Source of the DNA: Bacteroidales bacterium
Lineage (GTDB): Bacteria > Bacteroidota > Bacteroidia > Bacteroidales > GCA-2748055
DNA: 64,000 bases
Assembly: GCA_016936975.1 (NCBI GenBank)
Contig: JAFGWU010000014.1
Location: 87,529 to 151,528 of the forward strand
Reading direction: 5' to 3'
Below are positions 16,524 to 25,973 of the stretch, piece by piece. The position numbers and the translations under genes are program-made. Under the pieces are notes generated by a model that was given only the letters and a program-made list of their open reading frames with translations, made no database searches and had not been told where the DNA came from. Every line of letters begins with the position of its first letter. Position 1 is the first letter of the stretch.

Positions 16524-17924
16524 CTACCGGGTGATGGTGGCCGGTTCAACGGTCACATCGATCACACCTTTGGATTTCCAATTTCCCGTAAGATAATAAA
16601 TTATTGACAGAATCATTCCCACCGCCCAGCCGCAGGGGAACGACCACCATATGCCCGACTCTCCCAAACCGGCTCCTTTCAGGGTCAGGGAGAAGACCTC
16701 AATGGTCTCCCTGCTTAAGAACACCGCAGCCGGGATTCTGACGAGCCACAGGGCGATCAGGGTGATGAACATCGGAATGATCGTATCGCCTGCACCCCGC
16801 ATGACCCCGTTGACCACAAACATGGTGGTGAAAAGCAGATAAAACGAGGTGACAATGGTAAGGTATTCCCCCCCGATACGGATGACCGCCTCATCTGTTG
16901 TGAACATGCCCATCAGGGGCGTTTTAAAAACGATCACCACTACAGTCATGGCAATGGCAATACTATAAGACATAAAAAGCGTCCGCCAGAACCCCCTCTG
17001 TATTCTGTGTATTTTCCCTGCGCCGATGTTCTGCCCGACAAAGGTGGACAGGGCGTGGGAGAACACCATGGATGGAATGACGGCCAGGCTGTCGAGCCTC
17101 CCCGCGGCTGTGTAGGCGGCAACGGTATTGGTGCCGAACGAGTTCACGATCCCCATAAGGGCCAGCATTCCGAGGGAGACGAATGTTTGCTGAAAACCGG
17201 TGGGTAACCCGATGCGGAGACTCTGCCGGAAGATTTCCCTGTCGAAAGAGAACTCTTTAATGTTGAAACGGATGAGCTCATGGTATTTGTTGAGATAGAA
17301 TACGGCCGTCATAAAGGCCACACCCTGGGCGATGATAGTTGCAAATGCAGCCCCTTCGATTCCCCAACCCAGTTTAACTATGAAGAGGAGGTCAAGGAGG
17401 ATATTCAGAACGGTCGAAAGGATCAGAAAGTAAAGCGGGGTGATCGAGTCTCCCATTCCGCGCAGGACAGCGGTTACCCCGTTAAAACCGAAAAAAACCA
17501 CGAGCCCCGAGACATAGATGGTGAGATAGGTTTTGGCCTGCGGCAACAGCTCCTCAGGCAGTCGGATGAGCCGGAATATATTTTCTGCGAAGGAGATCCC
17601 GATCACGGTCATCAGAACAGCGGCCCCTGCCAGGATGATGAATAGGGTGTCGATGGCGCGCTTGAGCCTGTTAAAGTCCTTCGCCCCGAAGAACTGGGAA
17701 ATAACGATGGTCCCGCCCGAGGCGATGCCAATGATCAGGGCAATCAGGGTAAAAATAATGGGAAAGGAAGCCCCTACGGATGCCAGGGCTTCCGTGCCCA
17801 GGTACCTGCCAACAATGATTTGATCAACAAAGGTGTATAATTGCTGAAAGAGGTTCCCGACAAGCATCGGAACGGCAAAAATAAAAATATTGTGTCCAAC
17901 TTTCCCCCGGGTCAGATCTTTCAT
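16524..17924 (-). CDS. MATE family multidrug efflux transporter
   Basis: A 466-residue polytopic membrane protein with the two MatE halves and about twelve transmembrane segments. The N-terminus (GKVGHNIFIFAVPMLVGNLFQQLYTFVDQIIVGRYLG) and the repeated second-half version (GLPTGFQQTFVSLGMLALMGIVNSFG) are family signatures, and GIVNSFG/NGVMRGAGDT match the conserved loops. MATE transporters expel cationic drugs and metabolites by Na+ or H+ antiport. Length is typical. Lies between tryptophanase and the MORN lipoprotein on the same strand; gap to the next upstream gene (tnaA) is 45 bp, so partial co-transcription is possible. Confidence 0.92.
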   Translation of the reverse strand: MKDLTRGKVGHNIFIFAVPMLVGNLFQQLYTFVDQIIVGRYLGTEALASVGASFPIIFTLIALIIGIASGGTIVISQFFGAKDFNRLKRAIDTLFIILAGAAVLMTVIGISFAENIFRLIRLPEELLPQAKTYLTIYVSGLVVFFGFNGVTAVLRGMGDSITPLYFLILSTVLNILLDLLFIVKLGWGIEGAAFATIIAQGVAFMTAVFYLNKYHELIRFNIKEFSFDREIFRQSLRIGLPTGFQQTFVSLGMLALMGIVNSFGTNTVAAYTAAGRLDSLAVIPSMVFSHALSTFVGQNIGAGKIHRIQRGFWRTLFMSYSIAIAMTVVVIVFKTPLMGMFTTDEAVIRIGGEYLTIVTSFYLLFTTMFVVNGVMRGAGDTIIPMFITLIALWLVRIPAAVFLSRETIEVFSLTLKGAGLGESGIWWSFPCGWAVGMILSIIYYLTGNWKSKGVIDVTVEPATITR

Positions 17925-17969
17925 TTCGGTATTAAACCGGCAAAGATCAATATTTTTTTTTAATTAGGA

Positions 17970-19352
17970 TCAAAAAGTCTTTTCCAATTCAACGGTGAAA
18001 TGCCTCATGATAGGGGCCTCCCATACAATCCGGTATCCGCTGGTAATTTGTTCCCTTCTGTCGTAAACATTTTTGAGTGCAGCGGCAACATAATCCATGT
18101 GGTTCCGGGTGTAGACCCGCCGGGGAATGGTTAAACGCACCATTTCGAGTTTCGGGTACCTGTTTGCGTGGGTAACCGGATCGCGATCCGCAAGCAGGGT
18201 GCCAATCTCAACGCTTCTTACACCCGCTTCGAGATAGAGCTCAACGGCGAGCGTCTGGGCGATGAACTCCTCTTTCCTGACATGGGGAAGGAACCGCGTG
18301 GCATCCACAAATATGGCATGCCCGCCAAAGGGTTCCTGCACCGGGATACCATAGTCCCGGAGGCTGGTGCCCAGGTATTCAACCTGGAGGACCCTGCTTT
18401 CGAGGTAATCAAACTCCATGGCTTCAGTCAGCCCCTGTGCCAGTGCGGCCATATCCCTGCCGGCCATCCCCCCGTACGTCAGGAATCCTTCAAAAAGAAT
18501 GTTGAAAGCAGAAGCCTTCCTGTACAATTCCTGATTGTTCATGGCGATGAATCCGCCGATGTTCACAATCCCATCCTTTTTACTGCTCATGGTCATGCCG
18601 TCGGCATACGAGAACATCTCCCTCACGATCTCCCGTATGGATCGGTTAGCATAGCCTTCCTCACGGATCTTGATGAAATAGGCGTTCTCGGCAAACCGCG
18701 CGGCATCCAGGAAAAGAGGAATCCCGTATTTTTCAGAGCAGTGCCTGACAGCCCTGAGGTTTTCCATGCTCACCGGTTGTCCGCCGGTAGAATTACAGGT
18801 GATGGTAACGATGATCAGCGGGATCCGTTCCACCCCGTATTGATTGATCACTGATTCGAGTTTCTGAATGTCCACATTACCCTTGAACGGATGATACAAA
18901 CCGGTTTGACCGGCCGCATCCACGGTGCAGTCCACAGCCGTTGCCTTTCGAAATTCGATATGCCCCCTGGTGGTATCAAAATGGGCATTGCCGGGGATCA
19001 CATCTCCCTCCCCGACCAGGGCGGAGAAAAGTACGTTTTCCGCAGCTCGCCCCTGGTGTGTGGGTAAAACATGGGGAAAACCGGTCAGCTCGTTTATGGT
19101 ATCCCTCAGTTTTTCGAAGGAGCGGCTCCCGGCGTACGACTCATCCCCGATCATCATCGCCGACCATTGTTCCTGGCTCATGGCACCTGTTCCGGAATCG
19201 GTCAGCAAATCGATATATACATGCTGGCTTTTGAGATTAAACAGGTTATAGCGGGCTTCACCGATCCACTTTTCCCGATCAGGGCGGGTACTCCGGTGAA
19301 TGGGTTCCACCATCTTGATCCTGTAGGGTTCGGCAAATGGTAATGGCATCAT
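17970..19352 (-). CDS. tnaA: tryptophanase (L-tryptophan indole-lyase)
   Basis: A 460-residue PLP enzyme of the beta-eliminating lyase family, which splits tryptophan into indole, pyruvate and ammonia. The family core is clear: YIDLLTDSGTGAMS, PTHQGRAAENV, DAARFAENAYFI and MTMSSKKDGIVNIGG with the PLP lysine (about residue 256-257). It must be separated from tyrosine phenol-lyase: at the three positions that differ, it has the tryptophanase residues, Asp in HFDTTRGH, Ile in VRSVEIGT (Arg in tyrosine phenol-lyase) and His in MRHFTVE (Phe in tyrosine phenol-lyase). I therefore call it TnaA, so the organism should make indole. Two Met codons stand at the start. I see no tryptophan-coding leader peptide upstream. 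Confidence 0.92.
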   Translation of the reverse strand: MMPLPFAEPYRIKMVEPIHRSTRPDREKWIGEARYNLFNLKSQHVYIDLLTDSGTGAMSQEQWSAMMIGDESYAGSRSFEKLRDTINELTGFPHVLPTHQGRAAENVLFSALVGEGDVIPGNAHFDTTRGHIEFRKATAVDCTVDAAGQTGLYHPFKGNVDIQKLESVINQYGVERIPLIIVTITCNSTGGQPVSMENLRAVRHCSEKYGIPLFLDAARFAENAYFIKIREEGYANRSIREIVREMFSYADGMTMSSKKDGIVNIGGFIAMNNQELYRKASAFNILFEGFLTYGGMAGRDMAALAQGLTEAMEFDYLESRVLQVEYLGTSLRDYGIPVQEPFGGHAIFVDATRFLPHVRKEEFIAQTLAVELYLEAGVRSVEIGTLLADRDPVTHANRYPKLEMVRLTIPRRVYTRNHMDYVAAALKNVYDRREQITSGYRIVWEAPIMRHFTVELEKTF

Positions 19353-19917
19353 CTTTATATGTTTTAAATGAAAAAGAACAGTTGATAATCTGCTTTGCGG
19401 GGCAGGAATGAAAGCATGGTCAGGGAGGACCCGTAACCAGCGCAGGATGTCTCAGGAGCGACAGGGATAGGTATCGCGGTTCTTGATATTCCGGAACAGA
19501 TGCTTAGGCGGTAATATGCGAATGGAGCAGTTCATACCGGGAGTAAAATTAATAAGATTGTTTTTCCCCCGGAAAAGGGATGGAATGTTTTGTGACAGCA
19601 TTCGCATGCGGCAGATCCGTTTCAGGAGGGACCACAGGTAATTTTAAGCCTCAGGAAAGGATATTCCCCCTTCCGGGAAAAGGGGACCGTGGTAAAATAC
19701 CTATTTCTGGGTATCGCCGTTTCGCGGTTTTCTGCTAGTTTTGTAATTCGTTATCAAGCTGTTTTCTTCTCAAAAAGAAAGGATTCGTGGTGAAGGCGCT
19801 GATTACAGGCTATCTGAATGAATTAGTTTTTTTAAAAGAAATGGCACCCTGCCTGCTTCCGGGATTCCCGGTAGCAGGATTGCTCATGGTTTTTATTCAC
19901 AGGAACCCGATTAACAG
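19353..19917. other. 565-bp divergent intergenic region, tnaA to feoAB
   Basis: No gene longer than about 27 codons is supported here. A TAGTTTTG at 19736-19743 matches the -7 consensus in the feoAB direction and would give a leader of about 170 nt, but no convincing -33 box is present. A few local inverted repeats exist (for example around 19560-19700), none of which I can assign to a known RNA. Iron-dependent control of feoAB would be expected here, but I do not see a clear Fur-type palindrome. Confidence 0.4.
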
Positions 19918-22386
19918 ATGACCCTGAATGATTTACATACCGGAGAATCCGGGATTATCGTGAGGATACACGGAAGAGGTGCATTCAGGAAGCGGATCAC
20001 CGAAATGGGGTTTGTGAAGGGTAAGCCGGTAACCGTTATCAAGGCGGCGCCCCTCAGGGATCCCGTGGAGTTTCGTATTCTGGACAGCAATGTGTCGCTC
20101 CGGCGCAGTGAGGCACAGCTGATTGAAGTGATCAACGACTCCGGGATGCCGTTGCATCCAGAATATCATGAATGGAAGGTAGTCCATTCGGGTGCCTTTC
20201 ACAGACCCGAATTGCACAACCACGGGCAAGTCATTAATATTGCCCTTGTAGGCAATCCGAACAGCGGGAAGACCACGCTTTTCAACCGCTTATCCCGTTC
20301 CCGCGAGCATGTCGGCAATTATCCGGGTGTTACCGTCGGCTCCAAGCTGGCACGGTTCCATCACAGGGGCTACACATTCAACATTACCGATCTGCCGGGA
20401 ACCTATTCCCTCTCCGATTACTCCGAAGAGGAGCTGGTGGTCCGGGATCACATCATGAAAAACAGGGCCGACATCGTGGTCAATGTGATCGATGCCAGCA
20501 ACCTCGAGCGGAACCTTTACCTCACCAGCCAGTTAATCGACATGGATATCACAGTGGTGGTCGCCCTGAACATGTACGACGATTTGCTTACCAAGGGGGA
20601 TCAGCTCGATATCGACCAGTTGAGCAGACTGCTCGGGGTGCGGATCGTTCCCACCATCGGCACAAGGGGGAAAGGGGTTCCCCGACTTTTAAATCATATA
20701 ATCCGAGTTTACGAAGGGAAGGATCCCGCAATCAGGCATATCAAAATCAATTATGGCCACGAACTCGAACAATCCATTACGGCTATTGAAGATTCCATTC
20801 GGCAAATATCCGGTTTAACCGACCGCTTTTCTCCCCGTTTTGTGGCCATCAAGATGCTTGAAAAGGATCAGAAATGCAGGCGCCTGATTTCAGGGGTTTC
20901 CGACTCCAATGCCATCCGGGAACAGGCCGGGGAGGAGATCACCAAGCTGGAGAATCTCTACAGGGAGGACACGGAAACACAGTTTGCCGATGCGCGTTAC
21001 GGATTCATTGAAGGTGCTCTGAGGGAGACCCTGAAAAGGAGCGGGCAGGATCCGGGTTTAACCCGGTCCCAGCGGATCGACCGCCTGCTTACCCACAAAT
21101 ATTTGGGATTCCCTGTTTTCCTGGCTTTTCTGTATATCATGTTCCAGGCAACCTTTTCGCTCGGGAAATACCCCATGCAGTGGATCGAATCGGGGGTGGC
21201 CCTGCTTGGTCAGTTCGTGGAGGGACTCCTGCCGCAGGGTATCCTTGCCGACCTGCTGATCGACGGGATCATCGGCGGGGTAGGCGGGGTGATCGTCTTC
21301 CTTCCCAACATCCTGATCCTGTTCCTCTTCATCTCCATCATGGAAGACACGGGATACATGGCCCGGACAGCTTTTATCATGGACCGGGTGATGCACCTGT
21401 TCGGGCTCCACGGAAAATCCTTCATCCCCCTGATCATGGGATTCGGATGCAACGTCCCGGCCATTATGGCCACCAGGGTGCTCGAAAACCGCAACGACCG
21501 CCTGCTCACCATGCTGATCATCCCGTTCATGTCGTGCAGTGCCCGCCTGCCGGTCTACATCCTGATTGCGGGGGCCCTCTTCCCTTCGCATGCCGGGAAT
21601 GTGATATTCGGACTCTATATGGTCGGGATTGCCGTCTCCCTCCTCATGGCAATCCTCTTCAAGAATACGTTGTTCAGGAACAAGGAGGCTCCTTTCGTGA
21701 TGGAACTGCCTGTCTACCGCAGGCCGGGTGTAAGGCTGGTGCTCCGGCACATGTGGTTCAAGGGGGGGGAGTATCTCAAAAAGATGGGCGGGGTCATTCT
21801 GATCGCCTCCATCGTGATTTGGGCACTGGGCTACTTCCCGAGGGAAATGAAACTGGATAAGGATTACGCCGTATTGGTCGCGGAAGCCGGATCGGCGGAA
21901 GAGATTGAAAGGGTGGAGGCAATGATGGAGGCGGAACGGCAGGAGCAATCTTATATTGGCAGGATCGGACAGTTCATTGAACCCGTAATCCGGCCGCTGG
22001 GCTTCGACTGGAAGATGGGGGTCAGCCTGGTTTCAGGGTTTGCCGCCAAGGAGGTGGTCGTAAGTACCATGGGGGTCCTTTACCAGGTTGACGATGGGTA
22101 TGGCTCCGGGGCCCCGCTCCAGCAGAAGCTTCAGCAGCAGGTGTACACGTCCGGACCGAGAGCCGGACAGAAGGTCTACACCCCCCTCTCCGGACTCTCA
22201 TTCCTCCTGTTCGTATTGTTATATTTCCCATGTATTGCGGTGGTTACGGCTGTGGGCAGGGAAGCTGGAAGCTGGAAATGGTCGGCCTTCGTCATCTTTT
22301 ATACCACCGCGCTGGCCTGGCTCGCAAGTTTTCTGTTTTACCAGGGGGGCTCCCTGCTTGGATGGGGTTGGATTACAGAAGGCTGA
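19918..22386 (+). CDS. feoB: FeoA-FeoB fusion ferrous iron transporter
   Basis: An 822-residue fusion. Residues 1-75 are a FeoA SH3-like domain (MTLNDLHTGESG...EMGFVKG...RRSEAQLIEV); after a short linker the FeoB G domain begins with the P-loop VGNPNSGKTT at about 111-120, G3 DLPGTYSLS, and G4-like NMYD. The C-terminal half has the Gate motifs (IPLIMGFGCNVPAIMATR and FMSCSARLPVYILIAG) and about ten membrane helices, ending with the FeoB-type RREAGSWKW region. It imports Fe2+ across the inner membrane, driven or gated by GTP hydrolysis. FeoA-FeoB fusions are known in Bacteroidota, so this is a normal variant here. Length agrees with the fused form. Confidence 0.95.
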   Translation: MTLNDLHTGESGIIVRIHGRGAFRKRITEMGFVKGKPVTVIKAAPLRDPVEFRILDSNVSLRRSEAQLIEVINDSGMPLHPEYHEWKVVHSGAFHRPELHNHGQVINIALVGNPNSGKTTLFNRLSRSREHVGNYPGVTVGSKLARFHHRGYTFNITDLPGTYSLSDYSEEELVVRDHIMKNRADIVVNVIDASNLERNLYLTSQLIDMDITVVVALNMYDDLLTKGDQLDIDQLSRLLGVRIVPTIGTRGKGVPRLLNHIIRVYEGKDPAIRHIKINYGHELEQSITAIEDSIRQISGLTDRFSPRFVAIKMLEKDQKCRRLISGVSDSNAIREQAGEEITKLENLYREDTETQFADARYGFIEGALRETLKRSGQDPGLTRSQRIDRLLTHKYLGFPVFLAFLYIMFQATFSLGKYPMQWIESGVALLGQFVEGLLPQGILADLLIDGIIGGVGGVIVFLPNILILFLFISIMEDTGYMARTAFIMDRVMHLFGLHGKSFIPLIMGFGCNVPAIMATRVLENRNDRLLTMLIIPFMSCSARLPVYILIAGALFPSHAGNVIFGLYMVGIAVSLLMAILFKNTLFRNKEAPFVMELPVYRRPGVRLVLRHMWFKGGEYLKKMGGVILIASIVIWALGYFPREMKLDKDYAVLVAEAGSAEEIERVEAMMEAERQEQSYIGRIGQFIEPVIRPLGFDWKMGVSLVSGFAAKEVVVSTMGVLYQVDDGYGSGAPLQQKLQQQVYTSGPRAGQKVYTPLSGLSFLLFVLLYFPCIAVVTAVGREAGSWKWSAFVIFYTTALAWLASFLFYQGGSLLGWGWITEG

Positions 22387-22460
22387 AAAAATTAAAAATT
22401 AAGTTTGATTTTTATATCTTGCGGGCCCGATCCGACGGGTGAGAATGTAATGTTGTTAAT

Positions 22461-25400
22461 ATGCTGAAGCGAATCTCCTTCCTGTTTTCCATGTCCTTTA
22501 TGGGTGTTCTGCTGATTATTCTGATCGGGATCCTGGCGCTCGCCACCCTGATCGAAAGCCGGTACGGAACCGAAACAGCATGGGCCCTGATTTACGGAAC
22601 CCATCTGTTCGAGATATTGCTGTTGCTAATCGGGATCAACGTGGTGGGTGCCGTTGTGCTGTTCCGTAGCTACAGGCGTCCGAAAATCTCCGTCTTTCTG
22701 TTCCATCTCTCCTTTGTCCTGATCCTGGCCGGGGCGGGCATCACCCGGTTCATCTCCTCCGAGGGGATGATGCATATCCGGGAGGGGGAGTCGGCCTCTT
22801 CCATGATCAGTGATGATGCCTGGATGAAGGTCGATCTCCGGTCGGGGGATCAGGCTGTCGCCGGCATCAGGAATACAAGGCTTACGGAGCTGACGGGGAG
22901 GAGTTACCGTAGCAGGATGAGGATCGGAAAGGAGCGGGTCGTCATACGATCGACCGGTTTCATCCCGAATGCAGTGGAGCAGATGGTCCCGATGCCGGGC
23001 GGGGAGCCGTTCGTACAGTTGATTGCCCTTTCCGGAAGACAGGTCCCGGTCGGGATCCCTTCGGGGGAGACAAGGAACCTCTTCGGGATGGAGGTCAGTC
23101 TGAATGCACAGGACCCGATGGCCATGCTCCGGCTCTTCTCGGAAGGGGAACGCCTCTACGGAACGGTTCCCTTCAGCGCCACTGCCATGAAAATGGGGGA
23201 GTCCGCTGTCGTTTCGTACGAACCGTTTGATACCATCCCGTTTGAGCAGGGCATGCTATACGCTTTCGGCCATCTGCGCCTGGCCCTGCAGGCTTTTTAC
23301 CCTTCGGCAAAGCCCCGGTTAACCAGGGCTCCTGACGGACAGGGGATGGGGTACCCCGATGCTGTGGAGCTGGAGATCGCTTACCGGGGAATGGTTGCCC
23401 GGCAGGTCGTTACGGGGAGTTCCGGAGCCACGGGCAATCCTGTTACCGGCAGGATAGGCGATCTGGAATATACTATTACCTACGGATCGAGGGAGATCCC
23501 CCTTCCCTTTAAACTGGCCCTTCAGGATTTCCGGGTTGAACGCTATCCGGGTTCGAACAGCCCCTCCTCCTTCATCAGTGAGGTGACCCTCCTGGACGGG
23601 GAGATGGGAATAGAGGAAGATTGCAGAATCTACATGAATAATGTTCTAAAGCACAGGGGATACCGGTTCTATCAGTCCTCCTACGATACCGACGAAATGG
23701 GGACCATTCTTTCGGTCAATAAAGACCGGTGGGGAACCGGGGTGACCTATGCCGGTTACTTCCTGCTGATGGCCGGAATGGTTCTGGCCCTCTTTAACCG
23801 GGGGACCCGCTTCCAGAGCCTTGTACGGAACGCTTCCGGGGCCCTCCGGCGCACGGCTGCTGCTTCTTTGCTTTTACTCGCTCTTCCGGGGGCTGCGCTG
23901 ACAGCCCAACCCATTGCGCCCCCGAAGGATATTGCCTCGCAATTCGGTACGCTCTGGGTACAGGGAAAAGAGGGACGGTTTAAACCGGTCAATACCCTGT
24001 CGGGTGAAGTGGTCAGGAAAATTACGGGAAAATCGAAATACCGGGATTATACTCCGGACCAGGTGCTTCTGGGGATGCTCCTCTACCCGGAGGAGTGGCG
24101 GGAAGAGCCGCTGTTTAAAGTCGATCAGCCTGAAATCCGGAATATGATCGGTTATATGGGAAAACGGGCCTGTTTCTATGATTTTATCGAACCGTCGGGA
24201 TCCGGTTATCTGCTTTCGGATATCGTCGACCGGGCTTACTCCAAACCGGTGGCAGCGAGGGATGACCTGGATAAGGAGGTCATTAAGCTCGACGACCGGA
24301 TCAATGCCATGATCCTGCTTCAGACAGGGGAACTGCTGAGGATCTTCCCCGCCGCAGAGACAGAGAATAACCGGTGGAATGCGGTTCCGGAAGCCCTCGC
24401 GGCGGAACCGGAAGCCCACGACTCCGCCGGCAATGCATTTATGAGCCTGCTCCTTCATATCCATGAGGGCGATTACAGCGCCGCAACGGAACATCTGAAC
24501 CGGTTGAAGGATTACCAGTCACGGCACGCCAGCCTGCTGCCGGCAGAAGGAAAAAAGAGAATGGAGATCCTGTACAACCGGATCAATATCTTTCCCCGGC
24601 TCAGCCGGTTCTATGGGATATTCGGACTGCTCCTGCTGGTTTTGCAGTTTATCAGGACCTTCAGGGTTTCAAAACTGGTCGATTATCTCTTCCGGGTAGG
24701 GGTCATTCACCTCGCCGTGGCGTTCGGACTTCATACGCTGGCATTTATCGCCCGCTGGTATATCAGCGGACACGCCCCGCTGAGCAACGGATATGAATCC
24801 ATGATCTTTGTCTCATGGGTCACCCTGCTGGCCGGACTGTTTTTCGTCAGATGGTCGGGCTTTGCCATGGGGCTGACCGCCGTTCTGGGTTCCCTCTCCC
24901 TGGTGGTGGCGCATATGAGCTGGATGAACCCGGAAATCACCAACCTGGTGCCGGTTTTAAAATCCGTCTGGCTCACCATCCATGTCACCGTGGTTATGGC
25001 GGGTTACGGCTTCCTGGGGCTTGCTTCACTGCTGGGACTCACCGGCCTGGTTTTTCTGGCCGTGCTGAATGAAGCTAACCACGTTAAAATCTCCGGGGTA
25101 GTGGAGCATCTGACCCGGGTTAACCAGATGGCGCTGATCATCGGGCTCTATTTCATGACGGCAGGGGTCTTCCTCGGCGGGGTCTGGGCCAATGAGTCGT
25201 GGGGCAGGTACTGGGGATGGGACCCGAAGGAGACCTGGGCCCTGATCACCGTGCTGGTTTACGCTTTTGTGGCCCATATGCGCCATATCCCCGGACTGCG
25301 GGGAGCCTACGCTTATAACCTGGCTTCGTTTTTCGGGTACGGTTCGGTGCTGATGACCTATTTCGGGGTGAATTATTTCCTGGGAGGCATTCACTCCTAT

Positions 25401-25526
25401 GCCACGGGTTCGCCCTTTGCATTCCCATGGTACTCCTATGCCATCCTGGCGATCCTGGCCGGACTGTCGATCGTTGCCTGGTACCGTCAGAAAAGGGTCC
25501 CGGATATTAAAGAGATTGGTTCATAA
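22461..25526 (+). CDS. CcsB-CcsA fusion, system II cytochrome c synthetase
   Basis: A 1,021-residue fusion of the two system II cytochrome c maturation proteins. The N-terminal part (about residues 1-450) is ResB/CcsB-like, with early transmembrane helices (FSMSFMGVLLIILIGILALA), a large periplasmic section and a further helix near 435. A linker with its own signal-like helix follows (about 470). The C-terminal part from about 720 is CcsA, with the haem-binding WWD block WANESWGRYWGWDPKETW at about 909-926 and His residues in flanking helices. It exports haem and attaches it to CxxCH apocytochromes in the periplasm. CcsBA fusions are typical of Bacteroidota and epsilon-proteobacteria. Its presence says the organism makes c-type cytochromes. 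Confidence 0.93.
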   Translation: MLKRISFLFSMSFMGVLLIILIGILALATLIESRYGTETAWALIYGTHLFEILLLLIGINVVGAVVLFRSYRRPKISVFLFHLSFVLILAGAGITRFISSEGMMHIREGESASSMISDDAWMKVDLRSGDQAVAGIRNTRLTELTGRSYRSRMRIGKERVVIRSTGFIPNAVEQMVPMPGGEPFVQLIALSGRQVPVGIPSGETRNLFGMEVSLNAQDPMAMLRLFSEGERLYGTVPFSATAMKMGESAVVSYEPFDTIPFEQGMLYAFGHLRLALQAFYPSAKPRLTRAPDGQGMGYPDAVELEIAYRGMVARQVVTGSSGATGNPVTGRIGDLEYTITYGSREIPLPFKLALQDFRVERYPGSNSPSSFISEVTLLDGEMGIEEDCRIYMNNVLKHRGYRFYQSSYDTDEMGTILSVNKDRWGTGVTYAGYFLLMAGMVLALFNRGTRFQSLVRNASGALRRTAAASLLLLALPGAALTAQPIAPPKDIASQFGTLWVQGKEGRFKPVNTLSGEVVRKITGKSKYRDYTPDQVLLGMLLYPEEWREEPLFKVDQPEIRNMIGYMGKRACFYDFIEPSGSGYLLSDIVDRAYSKPVAARDDLDKEVIKLDDRINAMILLQTGELLRIFPAAETENNRWNAVPEALAAEPEAHDSAGNAFMSLLLHIHEGDYSAATEHLNRLKDYQSRHASLLPAEGKKRMEILYNRINIFPRLSRFYGIFGLLLLVLQFIRTFRVSKLVDYLFRVGVIHLAVAFGLHTLAFIARWYISGHAPLSNGYESMIFVSWVTLLAGLFFVRWSGFAMGLTAVLGSLSLVVAHMSWMNPEITNLVPVLKSVWLTIHVTVVMAGYGFLGLASLLGLTGLVFLAVLNEANHVKISGVVEHLTRVNQMALIIGLYFMTAGVFLGGVWANESWGRYWGWDPKETWALITVLVYAFVAHMRHIPGLRGAYAYNLASFFGYGSVLMTYFGVNYFLGGIHSYATGSPFAFPWYSYAILAILAGLSIVAWYRQKRVPDIKEIGS

Positions 25527-25540
25527 GGAGATTCTCCCGG

Positions 25541-25972
25541 TTACAGGGGGATATTTTTAACCTCCCTGATCATATAGATCAGGTAATCTTCAAAGTTAAA
25601 GAACCCGTATTTTTCATACAGGTTACGGGCAATACGGTTGCCGGCGTGCACCTCCAGCTTGACCTGGCAGCCGGTGGATTTGATATATCCCAGGGAGGCT
25701 TCGGTAAGCTGGTTGCCGTATCCTTTCCCCTGGTAAGCCGGTCTGATGCAAAAATGGTGCAGGAAGAGCCTTCTTCCGTCGAAGGTCATCCAGGAGGTTC
25801 CTATAATGCATCCGGCTGCAGGGTCCTCCATCACCAGGAGCCGGCCCCCGATGGAAAGGCAGTTCTCAACCGATGCTTCGGTATCGCCCCTCGCGGGGTT
25901 CCCGACCCCTGTTTCATTCCAGAGGGCGGCGATCTCCTGATAGTCCCCTTTCCGGTAATCCCTGATTAGCAT
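25541..25972 (-). CDS. GNAT family N-acetyltransferase
   Basis: A 143-residue GNAT enzyme: MLIRDYRKGDYQEIAALWNETG at the start, and the acetyl-CoA-binding motif A FCIRPAYQGKGYGNQL (R/QxxGxG/A) at about residues 82-97, then NRIARNLYEKYGF, the usual motif B. Substrate unknown. The frame could begin at 26011, but the ATG at 25972 lies one base after the stop of the upstream NfeD-like gene and gives a normal GNAT N-terminus, so I chose it. The two genes form an operon on the minus strand. Confidence 0.85.
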   Translation of the reverse strand: MLIRDYRKGDYQEIAALWNETGVGNPARGDTEASVENCLSIGGRLLVMEDPAAGCIIGTSWMTFDGRRLFLHHFCIRPAYQGKGYGNQLTEASLGYIKSTGCQVKLEVHAGNRIARNLYEKYGFFNFEDYLIYMIREVKNIPL

Positions 25973-25973
25973 T

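Noticed and set aside
19364-19417. Short frame upstream of tnaA as a TnaC-like leader peptide
   Set aside because: It has 17 codons (MLSFLPRKADYQLFFFI) but no tryptophan and no terminal Pro as in TnaC.
21058-21948. Long antisense frame inside feoAB
   Set aside because: It is opposite a clear FeoB membrane domain, and its composition (His/Pro/Gly/Glu-rich) is that of a shadow frame in GC-rich sequence. The same holds for the antisense frames over purB, the ABC exporter and the propeller kinase.
22261-22278. GAAGCTG heptamer repeat in feoB
   Set aside because: It encodes the normal FeoB segment REAGSWKW, so the periodicity is coincidental coding sequence.
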